From positions 5,901,321 to 5,965,320 of the forward strand of contig NC_044577.1 of NCBI RefSeq assembly GCF_901933205.1: 64,000 bases of DNA, written 5' to 3'. The notes below the pieces were generated by a model. It was not told the DNA's origin, did not search any database, and saw only the letters and a list, made by a program, of their open reading frames with translations. A program made the position numbers and the translations under genes. Of this stretch, positions 1 through 13,639 are shown one piece after another (positions within the stretch are counted from its first letter, which is position 1; each line of letters begins with the position of its first letter). The stretch comes from Camarhynchus parvulus. Taxonomy: Eukaryota > Chordata > Aves > Passeriformes > Thraupidae.

Positions 1-2989
1 AGAACATTAAATTTAAAAATTAGCCCTGCTGTGAGACTAACAACAGTCTTCAACTGAAAAATGTCAATCCACTTCAAACAATTTCAAGAAGATCTTATTT
101 TGCCCTTCACTTACCAAAGAAAAAAAATTAGAGTCTGAAGGGGCTGTGTAGCACGTCCTTACTGGAGGCCAAATCCTCAAGTCCTGCCTGGCTGTGGATG
201 ATGGAGATGAAGCCCTTGGCATGGCCTTGCCCCTGTTTTGCTGCAGTGTCTGAGGGAAGGAAGGCTGGGAGGTGACAGTGGGACATTCACCAGCTCCTCT
301 GGGGAAGGTGACAGGAGCTGAAGGACTTCGTGAAGAGCACTCCCTGCCAAGCATCTTCCTCTCCTCATCCTGCCTGATAATTTACATCTTTGGTGAGACT
401 GAGCTGCTGGGTTTTCTTTTTTTCAGTGCACAGGAACAAAAATAATGTGCAGTGTGTGAGAAAACCCTGAGTAACTCTTAGGGGTTGGGGGATGGCAGCA
501 CCTGTGCCCAGCCCTTTCCTTTGGAAACTCAGTCTCAAAGAAGCTGCAAACACATTCAGGCTTCCTTAGAGGTACAGCTCTCCAAGAGGGTGAAAAAACA
601 AAGACAGAAAATCTGATCTGGAATGTGTGTACAGTGTTCCAATGTGTACTGGAACAGTGTAGTGGAAAAGGTTTCACTGTGGGAAATACAGCTGCTGTAT
701 AGTCAACTGAAATAGTTTAATACCTAATTAATACTAGAGCAGTGAATGTCTCCCTGGACCTACAGTTTCCTTGGGTCCATCACTTTTGCCATCCTCTTCC
801 TAGACACATATATTTGTGTTATACAGAGTAGTACACAGAGGACAACACAAATACAGGGGTGTTTGTGTGGGTCAGTGGAAAATCAAATTTTCCACTTCAA
901 GTTTTGCTGTACCTTCTCCCAGGTTAGCAGAGGTGCAATAGATACTAAAAGAAAGCTCCTGCTAAAAGCTTTTCAACTTTGTATTTTGCAAAGCTGACTT
1001 TTCCATGCTATTTCCTTTATCTTGCAATGTTATGCCAGCTCTGATTTTGTCCCCTTTCGTATTTCACAGTGATTTCATGAATTGCCCTCATCCTCTGCTT
1101 AGTTTCAATTGCAGTTGCCATTTTGGTGTCTCTCTAAGAGTTTCCAAATTGCTGTATCAGCTCTCAAAATACCAGACAGTCACTAGTCTGATTGAAAAAG
1201 GAATTGGAGCATTATCCACCACATTATTTAGGAAAAGAGGAGCTCTGCAGGGCAGTGTGGAGGCAAATCCAACTCTGTCTCCTGCAGAAGTCACGGAGCT
1301 GCATTTTGTAAAACCATAATGGGTTGTTTATGTTCATTAGCTTCAATATTTTGCGCCATTCAGAATAAATCCAAAATTATTTGAGTTCAGAGTGGAACTG
1401 AGATGATGGTGATGATTATTATCTAGAAGTCTTTGAATCAGATTTTCCTTACACTTGGAAGTGTAACTTAGTTATGTTTGCTCTTCAGCAATACATAAAA
1501 TTAGCCAAAATTAACTCAGAAACATGTCTAAAAGAAAAAAAAGGTGCTGTGTTAGAGGCAGTGGGTTAGATTCATCTCGATTAGCTTCAGCCACCTACAA
1601 ACTGAGCAAGGTTTCAGCTCCATTTCACGTGCTCTCAGTGGAACATGCAGCCCTCCCATTTCAGCCATCTCCAGCAAAAAGGGATCAATTCAGATCCATG
1701 CCACCTTCTAATTTTTCATTAACTGCAGAGGAAGGCTCCAAAATGTGAAGGATAAAAAATCCTTGTTTGGTTTTGGTTGAAGACCCCCATGTAGGAACTT
1801 TCTAATCAGACAGCATTTACCTAGAGGAATACAAAACTTTTCAGTAATTGTGAAAGTCAAATGTGTTTGCAGTAGCAACTTTGCCAAACAGAACACTGGT
1901 TTAGAAAGCAGCACACATGCAAGATTCAAACCAACAACTCGATGTTTTCGGGCTGTCAGGCTCTAGCAGGAAAGGGGGAAGCTGGCTTCGTTGGAAATGG
2001 GCTTCTTACAAGGTTTGTCATCTTTCCTGCTGCCTGTCACTCCTAATTTCCACACTGAACTGTATTCAATCAGACCATATAGCAAGTACTTGGAAGTGTA
2101 ATAGCTAAATCCTGTGAGAGTTTTTGCATGGGGGCAGTGAAGGAGGAGAGGTTTAAATAGCAGCACTGTGGAAAGGAAGATGTGAGGCAAAGTTCACTGT
2201 GAATATGGAAAAAACAGCCTGATTGAAAGTAATTTTTCAAAATAAAACATTGCAAAGATCAAGTATATTTTGGGAATCATGACAATAATTTTCTTTTTAC
2301 AGTGAGCAGGTAAAATTTTGCTGACAAATTGTATTTAAAAGTGATTTTAAAAAAATGATTTGGTGCTAAGCTTATGATAGATGGTGTGTGGTATAATGTA
2401 GTTCTGTCAATGCTGAAATGGATATTAGCTCATTTTTTCTTGGTTATTCCTTTGAATGATCAGTCTGAGTTTGGCATTTAACTGAAATTCAGATTTCATT
2501 AATTTAATAGTAGTTGCTTCCAAAAGTCCAAAGAAATGAGAAACTGTTGTGTTTTTTTAACCAGCAGTGCAATTTATCAGCTGTGTTTGTGGAAGTTTAT
2601 GAAGGCTCATGTCTCTCTGGATTGAAGAAAGAATTCTATGTGTCTTAGCAGCTCAATTACTGTCACCTATTTCTTGCTGAGTCCCAGGTGATGCTCACTA
2701 CATTTGTGTGAGGAAAGAAGGGAAGCTCTCCAGGCTTGCTGCAACTCATCATTTTGAGTGAGAGCTTTTTCTGATGATGTATGAAAGACATCTGTCACGT
2801 GCAGTTATTCATTGCTCATGGGTAATAACGGCAGTACTTTGTAGAAGTGTAACTGTTTTGATTTAAACTTTCTCAAGTGCTTTATGTAATGGATAAATAC
2901 AAAAAAAAACCTGTCAAGACTTCTCTGCCAGCACAATGTTCAGTCTCTAGCAATGGCCACATGCACCTGCTGAAGTCTGATCTCTAATC

Positions 2990-3265
2990 CACTGCAGCTC
3001 AGTTGCTGCCCAAACTGGTTCAGGGCAATTTTGAAACCTTTTTCTTTTATAGTAATTTTTCTAATCTGCCCTTCAGCATTTTTAGCATCCTGTAGCAGTA
3101 AGTTCATGGTTCAACTACAGCCTGGGTGAACTCCCTTTTTTTATTTTTTTGGTCCTAAACTGGTCTAGTGCTAGTGCCATTAACTGGTGAGTGGTTCCTG
3201 TGTTAGAATAATGAGTAACTGCTCTCTTCCATTCATCCTCTCCACATTATTCATGTTTTTGAAAG
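2990..3265 (-). mobile_element. Ancient CR1/L3-like LINE fragment, antisense
   Basis: The + strand reads as the reverse complement of an old amniote CR1-like 3' region. It contains GCATCCTGTAGCAGTAAGTT (about 3087), then a 'tggttcaactacagcctgggtgaa'-type segment, then TTCCTGTGTTAGAATAATGA (about 3196) and CTCTCCACATTATTCATG. The order and spacing fit my memory of that family, in which 'cctgtagcaatgagttcca' is followed by 'tgtgttagaagaaggagt' and 'tctccacaccattcatgat'. It is heavily diverged, with a T-rich insertion around 3135-3150. Ends are approximate and the subfamily is not assigned. Confidence 0.6.
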
Positions 3266-3835
3266 AATTGCTCCCTGATTATAATTGGAATGGCCACATA
3301 GATATATGGGATTTGTTGTACCTTAAAGCCTTGTTCCATTTCTGTAATTTATATAATAATACACATTTTCTGTCCAGGAAACCCCTTAAGGCTGGATTTT
3401 CTTTATTTCAGCTGAGTAGTTTTCATTCTGCCTCTGCAGAGTAAGGCACTGTTTACATGGGCACAAGTGGCAGGTAAAGTGGAAAGGAACAAGGTACACA
3501 CGTGGCTTCCATGCTTGTACAGACCTTCTCAAGAGCAGGGAATAAAGAGCTACAAATAATTTACAGTTGAAAAGGCAAAAGTATGAGCATTTCAAATAAA
3601 TAATAATTTTTAGGTGAAGTTCCTTTCATATGAAAATAGCAGAATTTAAGGTGTCTGCAAAATGTACTGAGTCCGGAACAGAAAGAAATCCTTCAAATAC
3701 ATCTGTATAGCCTGGAGGCCAAATAGACTGTGCAGTTAAATAATGATTGGATTTCATAGCCTGTTTATTTACAGGGGATGAACAACTGCATTTATGCAGT
3801 GTCTGTAATGAAAATCTTGCCTGTTTATGAATTAG

Positions 3836-3883
3836 TCTTGGTTGGTTGTTTTTTGTTGGTTTTTGGTTTTTTGGTTTTTTTTC
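3836..3883 (+). repeat. T/G-rich low-complexity tract
   Basis: TTGG and GTTTTTT units repeat irregularly over about 48 bp. The minus-strand Lys/Pro/Asn-rich open frames here come from this tract. Confidence 0.8.
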
Positions 3884-5779
3884 CACTTGGTGTGTGTAGG
3901 ATCTGCCATGCAGAGATAGGGTGATTTTCTTTCCTCTTTGCTGTTTTAAAAAACAGTTTTTCAGACTGTAAAGTAAGTCTTGTATTATGCAAAGAAATGA
4001 CTATTGAAAAGGAAAATGCACCCTTAGGTAGCATTCAAAAAAGCAATATAATAAGAAAGAGTTTTTGCAATGCCTTGAAGGCCAAGTCTCTCTATATGTT
4101 AATAATAAATGCCCCAATTTCCCAGGCATGCTATTTTTATAATATAGTTTTCCTGCCTTAGGTTTTATCTAAATAAATTATGCTCGCTGTATGCTACAAT
4201 TGGAATAGTTTGGTAACATCATGATTGGATCTGTGATAATTTACAGCATGTCATAGCTTTTCTCTGAAGCATGAGAATTGGTTTATCTCTGGCTGTCTGT
4301 GGCCTGATGGGATTAGCACTGTTTTTTCCAAGTGTGTGCCCTTGTGATCTGCACACAGTGCGGACTTCTGTGGTGTCAAAATGCATATCCAGCCCTTGGG
4401 AACACCTGGAGGCAGCCTGAAGGGACTCTGCTGATAACAAAAGTGAGGGGCAGTGTTCTTATGCTCATGTCCCAATAATTTTATTCCTACTGCACACTGG
4501 AATTCGTGTTTTCATATCAAAATAGAATAATTCTTGTGCCGGCATTTTTCTTTTTGTTTGCAGGGAAAATTTGGAATTTGTGGCATAAAGCCACCTATAA
4601 CAGCATAGCACAGACCTTTGTGCAAGTCACCAGGAGTACATTTGAATTCATTAATGCAGGTTAATTGTTACTTTCATGGTGTTTTCGTATCTTCTACAAT
4701 GCCATGATTTAGCATGACTTAAAAAAAAAACCCAAACTGAAATCCTGTGTGACTTTATCACTGTTGTTAATGGAGCTGTTTCCTGGTTTAGGGCAAATTT
4801 TGGGAGGAAAACAAGCATCATAAAGTCACCCCAGGACAGCTGTAGAAAATTACAGAAAAAGAACAAAGTAAATTTTGTAACAAGGAAAACAAGAAAGGTG
4901 TAAAAGCTTTCACTTTTTAAAAATGCCTTGAGATGGATTTTGTTGGGCAGTATCAGAAATAATGAAGGTGGCATGAAAAGGTGCAGAGTTTGCAATGGTG
5001 CAGTTGGTGAGGAGTACAAAATCTTAGCAGGAATAGCTCATGTGATAAATTGTACTGGGTGGTGACCTGGTTTTAGCTGTGTGTTTATGATATTTCTCCT
5101 CCCCATCTATCTTGCCTGCCTTGTCATATTCAAAATTGATGACTGAGCCTTTCCTGAACTTCTGTCTTCCTTCCCCAGGCCCTCCATGTACTGAGGTTGT
5201 TCTGTCTTTATCCTACCAAAATGAGAATCATTCATTTCAGAAAATCCACTGTAGAACTGGAAAAAGGGCAGAGGAAAATAGCACCCAACTGGTTTTCTGT
5301 GGGTGAGATGTCCTTGACATCAACTGTTGTACAGAAAAGGATTGTAAAATATGGGATTTGAGATGGGATGTAGGGCCAGTTCCTGCTGGAAGGAAGTTTA
5401 CTGCATAGGAGGAGCTGGTCTATCAGAAGGGAAAATTTAGCCAAGGAATCAGGGAAAAGAACACATGCAAAGGGAGAAAAACCCATTAATTTAGCACAAA
5501 ATCAAGATCCTGGAAAACAACATGAATCAATACATCAAAGAAGATGAAAAGAAGGAATGCTTTGTCTTTGTGCAAATGTTAAGTGCCTGCAATAAATAAA
5601 AAGTAATGAAATCCCTAATTTATAACACATTTGAACAGGTTGCTAATAATCTAGCCTAATGGGAAAATTCAAATGATTGAAAGGCAGAAAACATATTTAA
5701 ATAGCACTGGGAGGGAAGAAGAGAAGTGGTGGCTAAAATATGTGATATCTTTATGAAGTAACTCTCTGGCATGAATCAC

Positions 5780-7212
5780 AGCTCCACTTTTTGATAGGTA
5801 ATGTGCAAAATGGGGATCCAACTCACCATGTGCACCAGCAGAGAGCAACAGGGCCAGTTCCTCTTGCAATGTGTAGGAAGAAAAATCAGGGTTGTGGGAG
5901 ACTTCAATTTGTATGATGTTACTGGAATCACACTGCCTTCTAACAGTATTGTTTGTGTTTATTTCAAAAAATACATACATACATACATATACATATATAT
6001 ATATATGTGATGTATTTAAATGTAACTGATTAATCTCCTTCTATGAAATCGGATTTTTAGAGAGTTCTATGTTAGGGCTCATTTTCCCAGATAAAGACAA
6101 AACTAGTGGTGGTTGAAGTACCAAAGGGAGTAATTAACCAAAGTACAAAAGAACACGAGTTAGCTGCATGGTGAGCTGCAAGAATGGCATTAGACAATCT
6201 CCGGGTGAGTGATGTGCATAGATCTGTCCATGTGCTCAGGGTGCTGAAGGGGCTGGCTTTGAGAATAATTGAAACAATATTGTTCAAAAAGAGAAAGCAA
6301 GGAATAAAAACAATAAACCCACACAAAAAACCAAGGGTTAATTGATGTTAATAAGTATGAATCAGAATCTAGGAATTGTAGAAAGCTATTGAGGAATGTA
6401 TGTGTGTAAACTATAATAGAAATGTAAATGAATTATCTACAACAAATACATTGTATATGTATATAAACATACCTCTAAATCTATGGTGAGGTAGGATCTA
6501 TATTGTAAACTATTCTCTTTTCATTTGTACTAGAATTCTATCAAAAAAATATATATAGATAAAACTAATTAATTGTAACTTTAAAGTATGATTAATTACC
6601 AATGAAAATGGGAAGTGTTTGAATGATGCCATAGGAATTAAAAACAGAAGAGTTTGAAAAGATAATGCAGAAATGTCAGAAATTCTGGGTAATTATTGAT
6701 GTTCTGTATTTGGAAAATGCAGCAGAAGAGCATGACAAGGTCTCATTACAATGGTAACTAAGGATTCTTAATAATGGACAGTAATGCTGGGCATTTTTCA
6801 ATCAACAGGTTTGAACTGAGAGTTTCTGAGAGTTAGAAAAAATCTGTTTGAATCATTCTCTTGAGTCACTGCTGTTTATTTTTTTTTTTGTTTTGTGGAG
6901 TGTTGGGGAAGTTCCAGATGATGGGAAGAAATCTAATGTTGTGCCAATAAAAGGCTAAATGGGAAGACTCAGATAATTATAAGTCTGTCAGCCTGACATT
7001 GATCTCAGGCAAAATAATGGAATGGTTTCTAAAGAGCTCAATTAATAAAGAATTAAACAAGGGAAATGTAGTTATTGCTAATCAGCCTGGGTTTATGGAA
7101 AACAGGCCATTCAAATTAGCTTGGTATCATTTTTGTGGTATTACAAATTTGGCTGATGAAATGAAGTTCTGCAGGGCACCGCCTGGGTACAAAGTATTAA
7201 TAAAAAGCTGTA
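5780..7212 (+). mobile_element. Degraded CR1-clade LINE with endonuclease and reverse-transcriptase remnants
   Basis: Two coding relics lie in the same orientation. The 5801-6010 frame contains VVGDFNL (from 5891), the GDFN motif of the APE-type LINE endonuclease. At 6975-7190 the frame reads NYKSVSLT, GKIMEWF, SINKELNKGNV, then ANQPGFMENRP and ITNLADEMK. This follows the start of the CR1 reverse-transcriptase domain (NYRPVSLTS, GKIME, QHGFM, LVDE in the family as I know it). A further relic, FCRA...LIKS, follows at about 7168-7212. The two anchors are about 1084 bp apart, close to what I expect in CR1 ORF2, so this looks like one old insertion. The catalytic YADD region is not found. A CA/TA microsatellite (5970-6006) has expanded inside it. 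It is long dead. Confidence 0.72.
5970..6006 (+). repeat. (CATA)n/(TA)n microsatellite
   Basis: ATACATACATACATACATAT is followed by alternating AT. It lies inside the old CR1 copy and so expanded after that insertion. Confidence 0.9.
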
Positions 7213-8481
7213 AAAGCCATGTGCCTATTTAGCAGTGTAGGAGGAAAATGGGTAAATTCTGAGCTTTATGGTTAACATCATAGGAATTGGTTTTTTTTTT
7301 GTCTTAGAGTGAAGGATGATGTCACTTGGAAACAGACATGGGTTTATTTCTGTTGGGCCAGGGCCTATGCTCAGCACACAGCTCTGTCTCCTGGAGCATA
7401 ATGTATCCCACTGTTCTTCTAAAAGCCATGAGCACAATCAATTCCTGGTAAAAGCCGTCCTGGATCAGATGGTGAGATGTGGGCAGTGTATTGGGATGCT
7501 GTCGGATAGCAAGGCTGCAGGTAGAGAGAAGGGTTGGAAGCATAGGTGGAGACTGTAAGGAGGGTAGGTGACAATAAAATAATCTTTTTATTCTGTTCTC
7601 ATTTTATGTTTCTCTTTGATTGAGCAGCTGGGTCCTTTGGTTGATTTCTTTGAGGCTGCCAGTTAATGTCCATGTGCAGCACACAGCACAGTCAAATGCT
7701 CTGTGGGACTTCCCAAAAATGGGAACTGTGATGAAGAAATTCTCTTGTCACAGCCTCTACTCTCAGAAAAAAAAAAACCCAAAAACCTACAGAAAGGCTA
7801 AAAGAGAACTATTTGTAGTTAGCCTACATGGAGACAAACTTTAACAACTGTTTTGACTGAGTTCTACTACAATTTTTTAATATCTTCTTAGATAAACCAC
7901 TGGCTTTGCTTCCCAAGAGTTAGTTCATTAAAAGTGTACCAGAGAATTTTCTTTTATATTGGTTGTTTGTTAGAGCTTCCTGGAGACATTAATTTCTGTT
8001 CTTATGAGAATTCAGATCTTGAAGACAGAGCAGGGAGTAGAAGGAGACATTCCAGATTTCTATCAGCTATGATCGATGAAGAGTTGCTGAGCAAAGCTGC
8101 AAGAAATTTCCGTGCATTCATCTTGCCCACAAGTTTTATGGGAAGTCCAGCTGTATTCCTGGAGAGCTCTCACAGGAGTGAGGTGAGGCTCTCCATTAGA
8201 CAAATCACCTAAAGGCCACTTCAGACAGCTCATTTCTCATCGTGGTGTCAATTGGGTTTTATTAATGCTTCATGCAGAAGTGGAGAACACAGGAGTTTTT
8301 TAAGTTGGGTCAGCTCTTAATGAGCTGTAAATAGGGCTTATCTAAACACCCTGGAGTTGCTTGAATAATGGATTTTGAATAATTGACTTCACTTCGTGTT
8401 TCTTTTAGATTATTTTTTCTTTTTTTTTTCATTTACAATCTATTCACATGCAAATTCTTAAGTCCAAGTAAATAAACATTA

Positions 8482-8510
8482 CATTCATCTAGGGGAATTC
8501 ATCTAGGGGA
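8482..8510 (+). repeat. Tandem duplication of 14 bp
   Basis: ATTCATCTAGGGGA occurs twice head to tail with no spacer; the two units are identical, so the duplication is recent or conserved. Confidence 0.85.
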
Positions 8511-10310
8511 AATAATTTATCCTGAAGTCAATATTTCATCCTCAGACAATATTCTGTGGGCACATACATTTGTAAAAAAGTTATTTGTGGGAAAGATCTG
8601 GATATCCCTGTGGAGATTCATGATGTTTAAAACTTTCTCTTTGTTATAACTTCATGATTTTTTTTCAGAACAAATGAGCAAAAGAAGTACAAAAAGGCGA
8701 TACACTTCTATTAAACACATGGTAATTCTCTAGTTAAGATGAACAGACATACATTAGATTTTAAATTTCTGCAAATTTTAACATTTAAGTACTGCAGGAA
8801 TTACTGTGAAAACTCCAGTGCCAACTCTAAATGTGTAGCTTGATACCATTGTTCATTTATGTAGACATACTAATTACATTTTTAGTCCTTATTTCTCTAA
8901 AAGGCTTTTGCTAGCAGGTCTTGAATCCATTTTTAAAAGGTGTGCAAGGTGAGAAAAGTCTGAAAGTAATTTTGGATGTGAAAAGATTTCTGTGTAATTT
9001 TTCATTAAAGGCAGGAGGTACAGAGGAGTCTGTTCCCTTGTCCATAAATAATGAGGGCTCCTACTCTCCCCCCCAAGTCACAGCAATTAGGGCTTTTGTG
9101 AAATTGTTCAGATGCAGCAATGAATGGGCAGTCATTGAAACTGAAGGACATGACAGCTGAAAATGACAGAAGAACTTGAAGTCGTGGGTAATTCAGTGTG
9201 ACAGAATATCAGAATACCGCTGAGGCCAAGAGCATGATTAAAGAAAAATCAGCGTCTCTGCCTTTAGATCTGCAATTACAGGGGATGAAATGTGGAAATG
9301 GAAGGGAGTAACACTCCCACCCCCAATTTCTTTAAATAAATTTGAAACTAAAAAATGTAGATAGGAGGGAAAAGAAATTTTCTTAGAAAATGGTTATTTT
9401 TCCAGCATATTTCATGGAATGGTTTTAATGACCTGGAAGAGATCTTGTAGTGCTGGTGTCAAGATGTTAGATGAGAGGTATCATTGGTCTGTCCTGATGT
9501 GTTTGTTCTTCTCTCCCTTAGTTTATTTGGGAGATAAGTAGAGAAATTTAAGAAAATGTATAAAACACACAGAATTTGCAATTACAATCAGGAAAAATTT
9601 GCATTTAACTTTGCAGTTTATGGTAATAAACTTGTCAATGCCAGGGTAGATTATTGACTTGTAAAGTTGATAAAATATATGTGCAGCTTTTAGTGTGCTA
9701 CTAAAACATTGGTCATGCAAAAAAAAAAAAATCTGTGAATGCATCTCCAAATAAATAGAGACAGTTTAAAAATTCCAAGTTTTCTGTAACTGTAGTACCA
9801 GGTTAATCTGGTCAAACTCAGGTGCAATCCTAAATGTAATACCTATTTTTCTGGGTTTCAAGTATGGAAAATTTGGCAGCCCAATAGGGAGATGATTTTA
9901 CAAGACAGTGTGAATAAAAATAGCCCATAGGTTTTCAAAAAGTTGTTTCCAAAAATAAATATATCAGAGGTATTGGAATGTTCGAGCAAAGAAAGGCATC
10001 AGCTTTTGTCAAAACAATGTAATGTTCTAAGTTGATTTAGCAATGGTTATAATCAGCAGTAAATTATAATCATGCTAAATGAGCAGGTTTAGTACGTGTA
10101 AGTGCAACACAGAGGAAAAGATAGTGCAGGTGTTTGTAAGGTGAATAAAGTACTCTGATAGATTAAAAATGCACTGCTGAAAGTTTGAAGTGTATTTTTT
10201 TCTCTCTTTTTTAGTATATTTTTAATAGCTGTCTAGATTTTTTTTTTTTTTTTGGAAAGAGACAAACCTGGCATTATAATTTGGGGATCTGTTTCAGCAG
10301 AGTGTAGGGA

Positions 10311-10331
10311 TGATGTGCGTGTGTGTGTGTC
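10311..10331 (+). repeat. Short (GT)n microsatellite
   Basis: GATGTGCGTGTGTGTGTGT, interrupted once by CG. Confidence 0.75.
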
Positions 10332-13300
10332 TGGAAACTGTGGGAATAAAGGATCATACTGTTTTAGAAATCAAAATACAGAATTATGCTCTCAATGTTA
10401 GAGACACTGGGAGAGGAGTTAGAAGCATTGCTGAAGGCAATTATCTAGAGCCTTGCTAAACTCACTGAGCTGTTCATATTAAATATACTAATTCCCCGGG
10501 CATTAGCTCAGCTCAGGGAAGTTTTCTTGGTTTCTCTGCATTAACACTGTTCATAGGAGAGGCAGGGAAGCCAGGTCAGTTTGGGAGGCTAATCAGAACA
10601 GAGCCAAGAGAGGGAAAAGATGCCTTCATTTTCTGTTTGTGGAGGATTGAGGGCCTCTGTTCTTTCAACTTCTGCATGAGCGAAGGAAGAGAACTTCCCA
10701 AAAACACAACAGGAGAGGCCCAGTGCTGAACACAGGGTATTGCATTGTGGTGGCTGGGGGACAATGAATGGCCAACAGTCCTTATCTCAAGGATCCTCTT
10801 GCTGAGCAGGATTAGCATGCTGTCTCCTCCTTTTAAACAATTACATCCTCTCTGTTGTCATTCTCCCACTCCTAGTTGTTGCACTTCTTTTTGATTGCCT
10901 ATTTCTTTTCCCCAATTCTTTTATTTCACTGAGCATTTGCAAACTAAACAGGTATTTGCCATCTTGGTATCTCTCATTTTATTGCTGTGTGGATTGCTTT
11001 GGTTTTGGCTGGTCTGGTTTTTCCCCTCCTCTACTCTCACCCATCTGGAGGAAAGAAAGGGCTTCCCAGAGAGTTTCTGGGAGTGTTGTTGGGAGTTTTC
11101 TACCCTATAAATGGATGAAATAGGGTCTGCCTGAGCAGTGTTCATTTTCTTCTGGTCCCAGCTGTGGTCTGTAGGGTTTACAGTGGAGACTCTGCAGTGC
11201 CCACCTCAAAGTCCCAAAGCAGCCCACCCCAGCTGTGCTGCTTTCCTGAAGGATATTTTGTCTTGTGAGATAACTGCAGTTTTGAAGCTGTAATGAAATA
11301 TGGGGCTGCATTTGTTCTTGGGTAGGCTTTTCCTCCTGCAGAGTGCTGGAACACTGAAAGTATTGTTGTTGGTCTGCTAGTGTATCATGTAAAATAGCTC
11401 AAATATGACTATGTATAAAAACACACATTATAGATGAGCCTGTTAAAACCTTTAAGAAAAGTGACACATGAAAAATGATGTATTTCCTCTCTACTGCTTT
11501 CTGGCATTTAGATTTATTTGGCTGATGCTGCTTGCCTTTATCCATGTTGTCCTAGTGCCTGGGAGCAAAACAGGTTTGATTTGTGCTGGCACAAACAGTG
11601 TGTGAGAAGTAGGTGAAGCAGATCATTGCAGTCAGTAAGAGGAAGGGAACATCAACTTTAACTCCTCATCAATGCAAGAGACTTCTGCTTTTTTTTTTTT
11701 TTTCCTAAAATATTATCTGCTTGTGCTACCTCAAACATGGTTTTTCTGAAGGCAGGAAATGTTATTCTCAAGCATTAGAACTTAAATCTGTTTATTAATG
11801 TTGATTCTGGATCATATTCTGGTTTAGCTAGTTTCAGTTGCATGCTTTTTGGGGTATGCAAGTAACACTAAAACCTGGCAATAATTATGGGTGTGATTCA
11901 GTGACATATAATGCTGGACAACAGCTGGACATTGAAAAACTCCTTTATGTTTGTTATGAAGATATTGAGGTTTTGTGAAAAGAAAGCATTTAATGAAACC
12001 GTATTACTGGCTAAAAGGCAGGATTTGGCTAAAAAAGGTTTTCTTTTTTCTGCAAAGAATAAACTCAGTGTAATCTAGGATTCATAAAATCCTTGGAATT
12101 TTACTTCAAAGTACAGTTAAGCCCTTGATGCAACTCTCACCTTAAAAGTTAGAATCTGAAATTGTCATCTAGATTCTGTATCTGTGTTTAAAATTGCCTT
12201 ATGTGATTAGTTGCTTGGCATAGCGTTGTAACTGAAGTGTTTAATAAACTGTATAAGTATGCTTCTTTTTATCCATACATTTTCTTTGTGAGACTGAGTT
12301 TTAAGGCTGAAAGTCTTAACAAATTAATCAGCTTTCCACAGCAAAGCAAACACAATTTCATCCCGTGCATATTTTAAATAATTCAGGCTTGGGGGAAGGG
12401 CCTGTCTTTGGGGATGGTGGCTTCTTTTAATTTCTGCCTAATTCTAAATCCTGGAAATTAAAGATGAGGAGCAGAAGAAGGAAGGTTGCACTGCACAGTG
12501 TTTTCCTCCCTCCTTTATTAGCCTGATAAGGCAGTACAAACAAGAGGCTTTGTGCTGTGCTGCTCTGGAGTTGTACATTGGGGTATGGTTTGGAGATTTA
12601 TCACCTCACAGGTGAAAATAAATTCTTGTGAGGAGTGTGTAACCTTTGCTTCTCATTGATTGTTTTTGTATAGATAATTTCTTTAGCTCTGCCATCCCCC
12701 AGCAGCTGAAGCCCAAGCTGCCATGACTCGGAGACATTTCCCTGCGCCACACTCAGATAAGCAAGGTTGTATCCATGGAAGAAATTAATTGGTGAATCTA
12801 TTACTTGTAATGTTTTCTTTCCTCTGTATGGTAATTTCATTTACTGATACAGAGACAGTTTTGATAAGACAGTGGCAACCAGATATGCTGAATGTGTTAG
12901 TCCACAGCTCCAAGAAGATGAACTGCCTGCTACCTGCTAAGCAAGGCAAAATATATTTCTTTTTGTAACCTTTTTAAATAATAATTATACCTGCAGCCTG
13001 GAGTATTCTAAATTGTCTTGTTGCCAGATTTCTTTTTGAACAAAGGCCACTCACATATCCCCTGTGGATCTGATCTTGCAGCCAGGTAGATGGTGGTACC
13101 CCCATGAGTAATCTCAGTAAGGTGGGTGCCCAGCAGTGCCAGGATCAGACCCAGGGATCCTGAGCAGCTGGATCAACACCTCAGCCACAATATCTTGCTA
13201 TTAAATAGAATGATGTGAGTCTGAAGAGCTTGCAATTAATTCAGAGTGCTGGAGCCAGATCACCAGGATGACATTCAGCCATTATTATTGTTTCTGAGCT

Positions 13301-13410
13301 CTAATTTATACTCTGTATCCCTGTAACATTTTACTATTATTGCAAGGCTTTGCATCTTCTTTGCCCTGCAAAAACCCGCTTTTCACCATGTGCTCTGAGT
13401 GCTCCACTAT

Positions 13411-13445
13411 GTGTATATATATATATTTATATATATAAATATATC
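13411..13445 (+). repeat. (TA)n microsatellite, hairpin-forming
   Basis: GTGTATATATATATATTTAT, then ATATATAAATATATC. The ATTTATATATATAAAT core is self-complementary. Confidence 0.88.
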
Positions 13446-13639
13446 ATCTCTTCTGCTTTGGTTTTGAGAGTTGGAGTGAAAGGCTACTTCATCCTTCATG
13501 TGGAGCAGACTCATGATTAGATTTTAATGCAGTTGCAGGTGTCTTTTGAACATCAGCAGATATATCAGTGTGCTCCTGGTCGAGGACAGAAATAAAGGTC
13601 TGTGGTTTTCACTTGGAGAGTTGTGCCTTAAAAACCTCT

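Noticed and set aside
7225..7560. Continuation of the old CR1 reverse-transcriptase region
   Set aside because: After about 7212 I could not follow the CR1 order. The open frames here (70-80 codons on both strands) match nothing I know.
9420..9450. AATGACCTGGAAGA, resembling a CR1 reverse-transcriptase segment
   Set aside because: Similarity stops after about 15 bases and the neighbouring sequence does not follow CR1.
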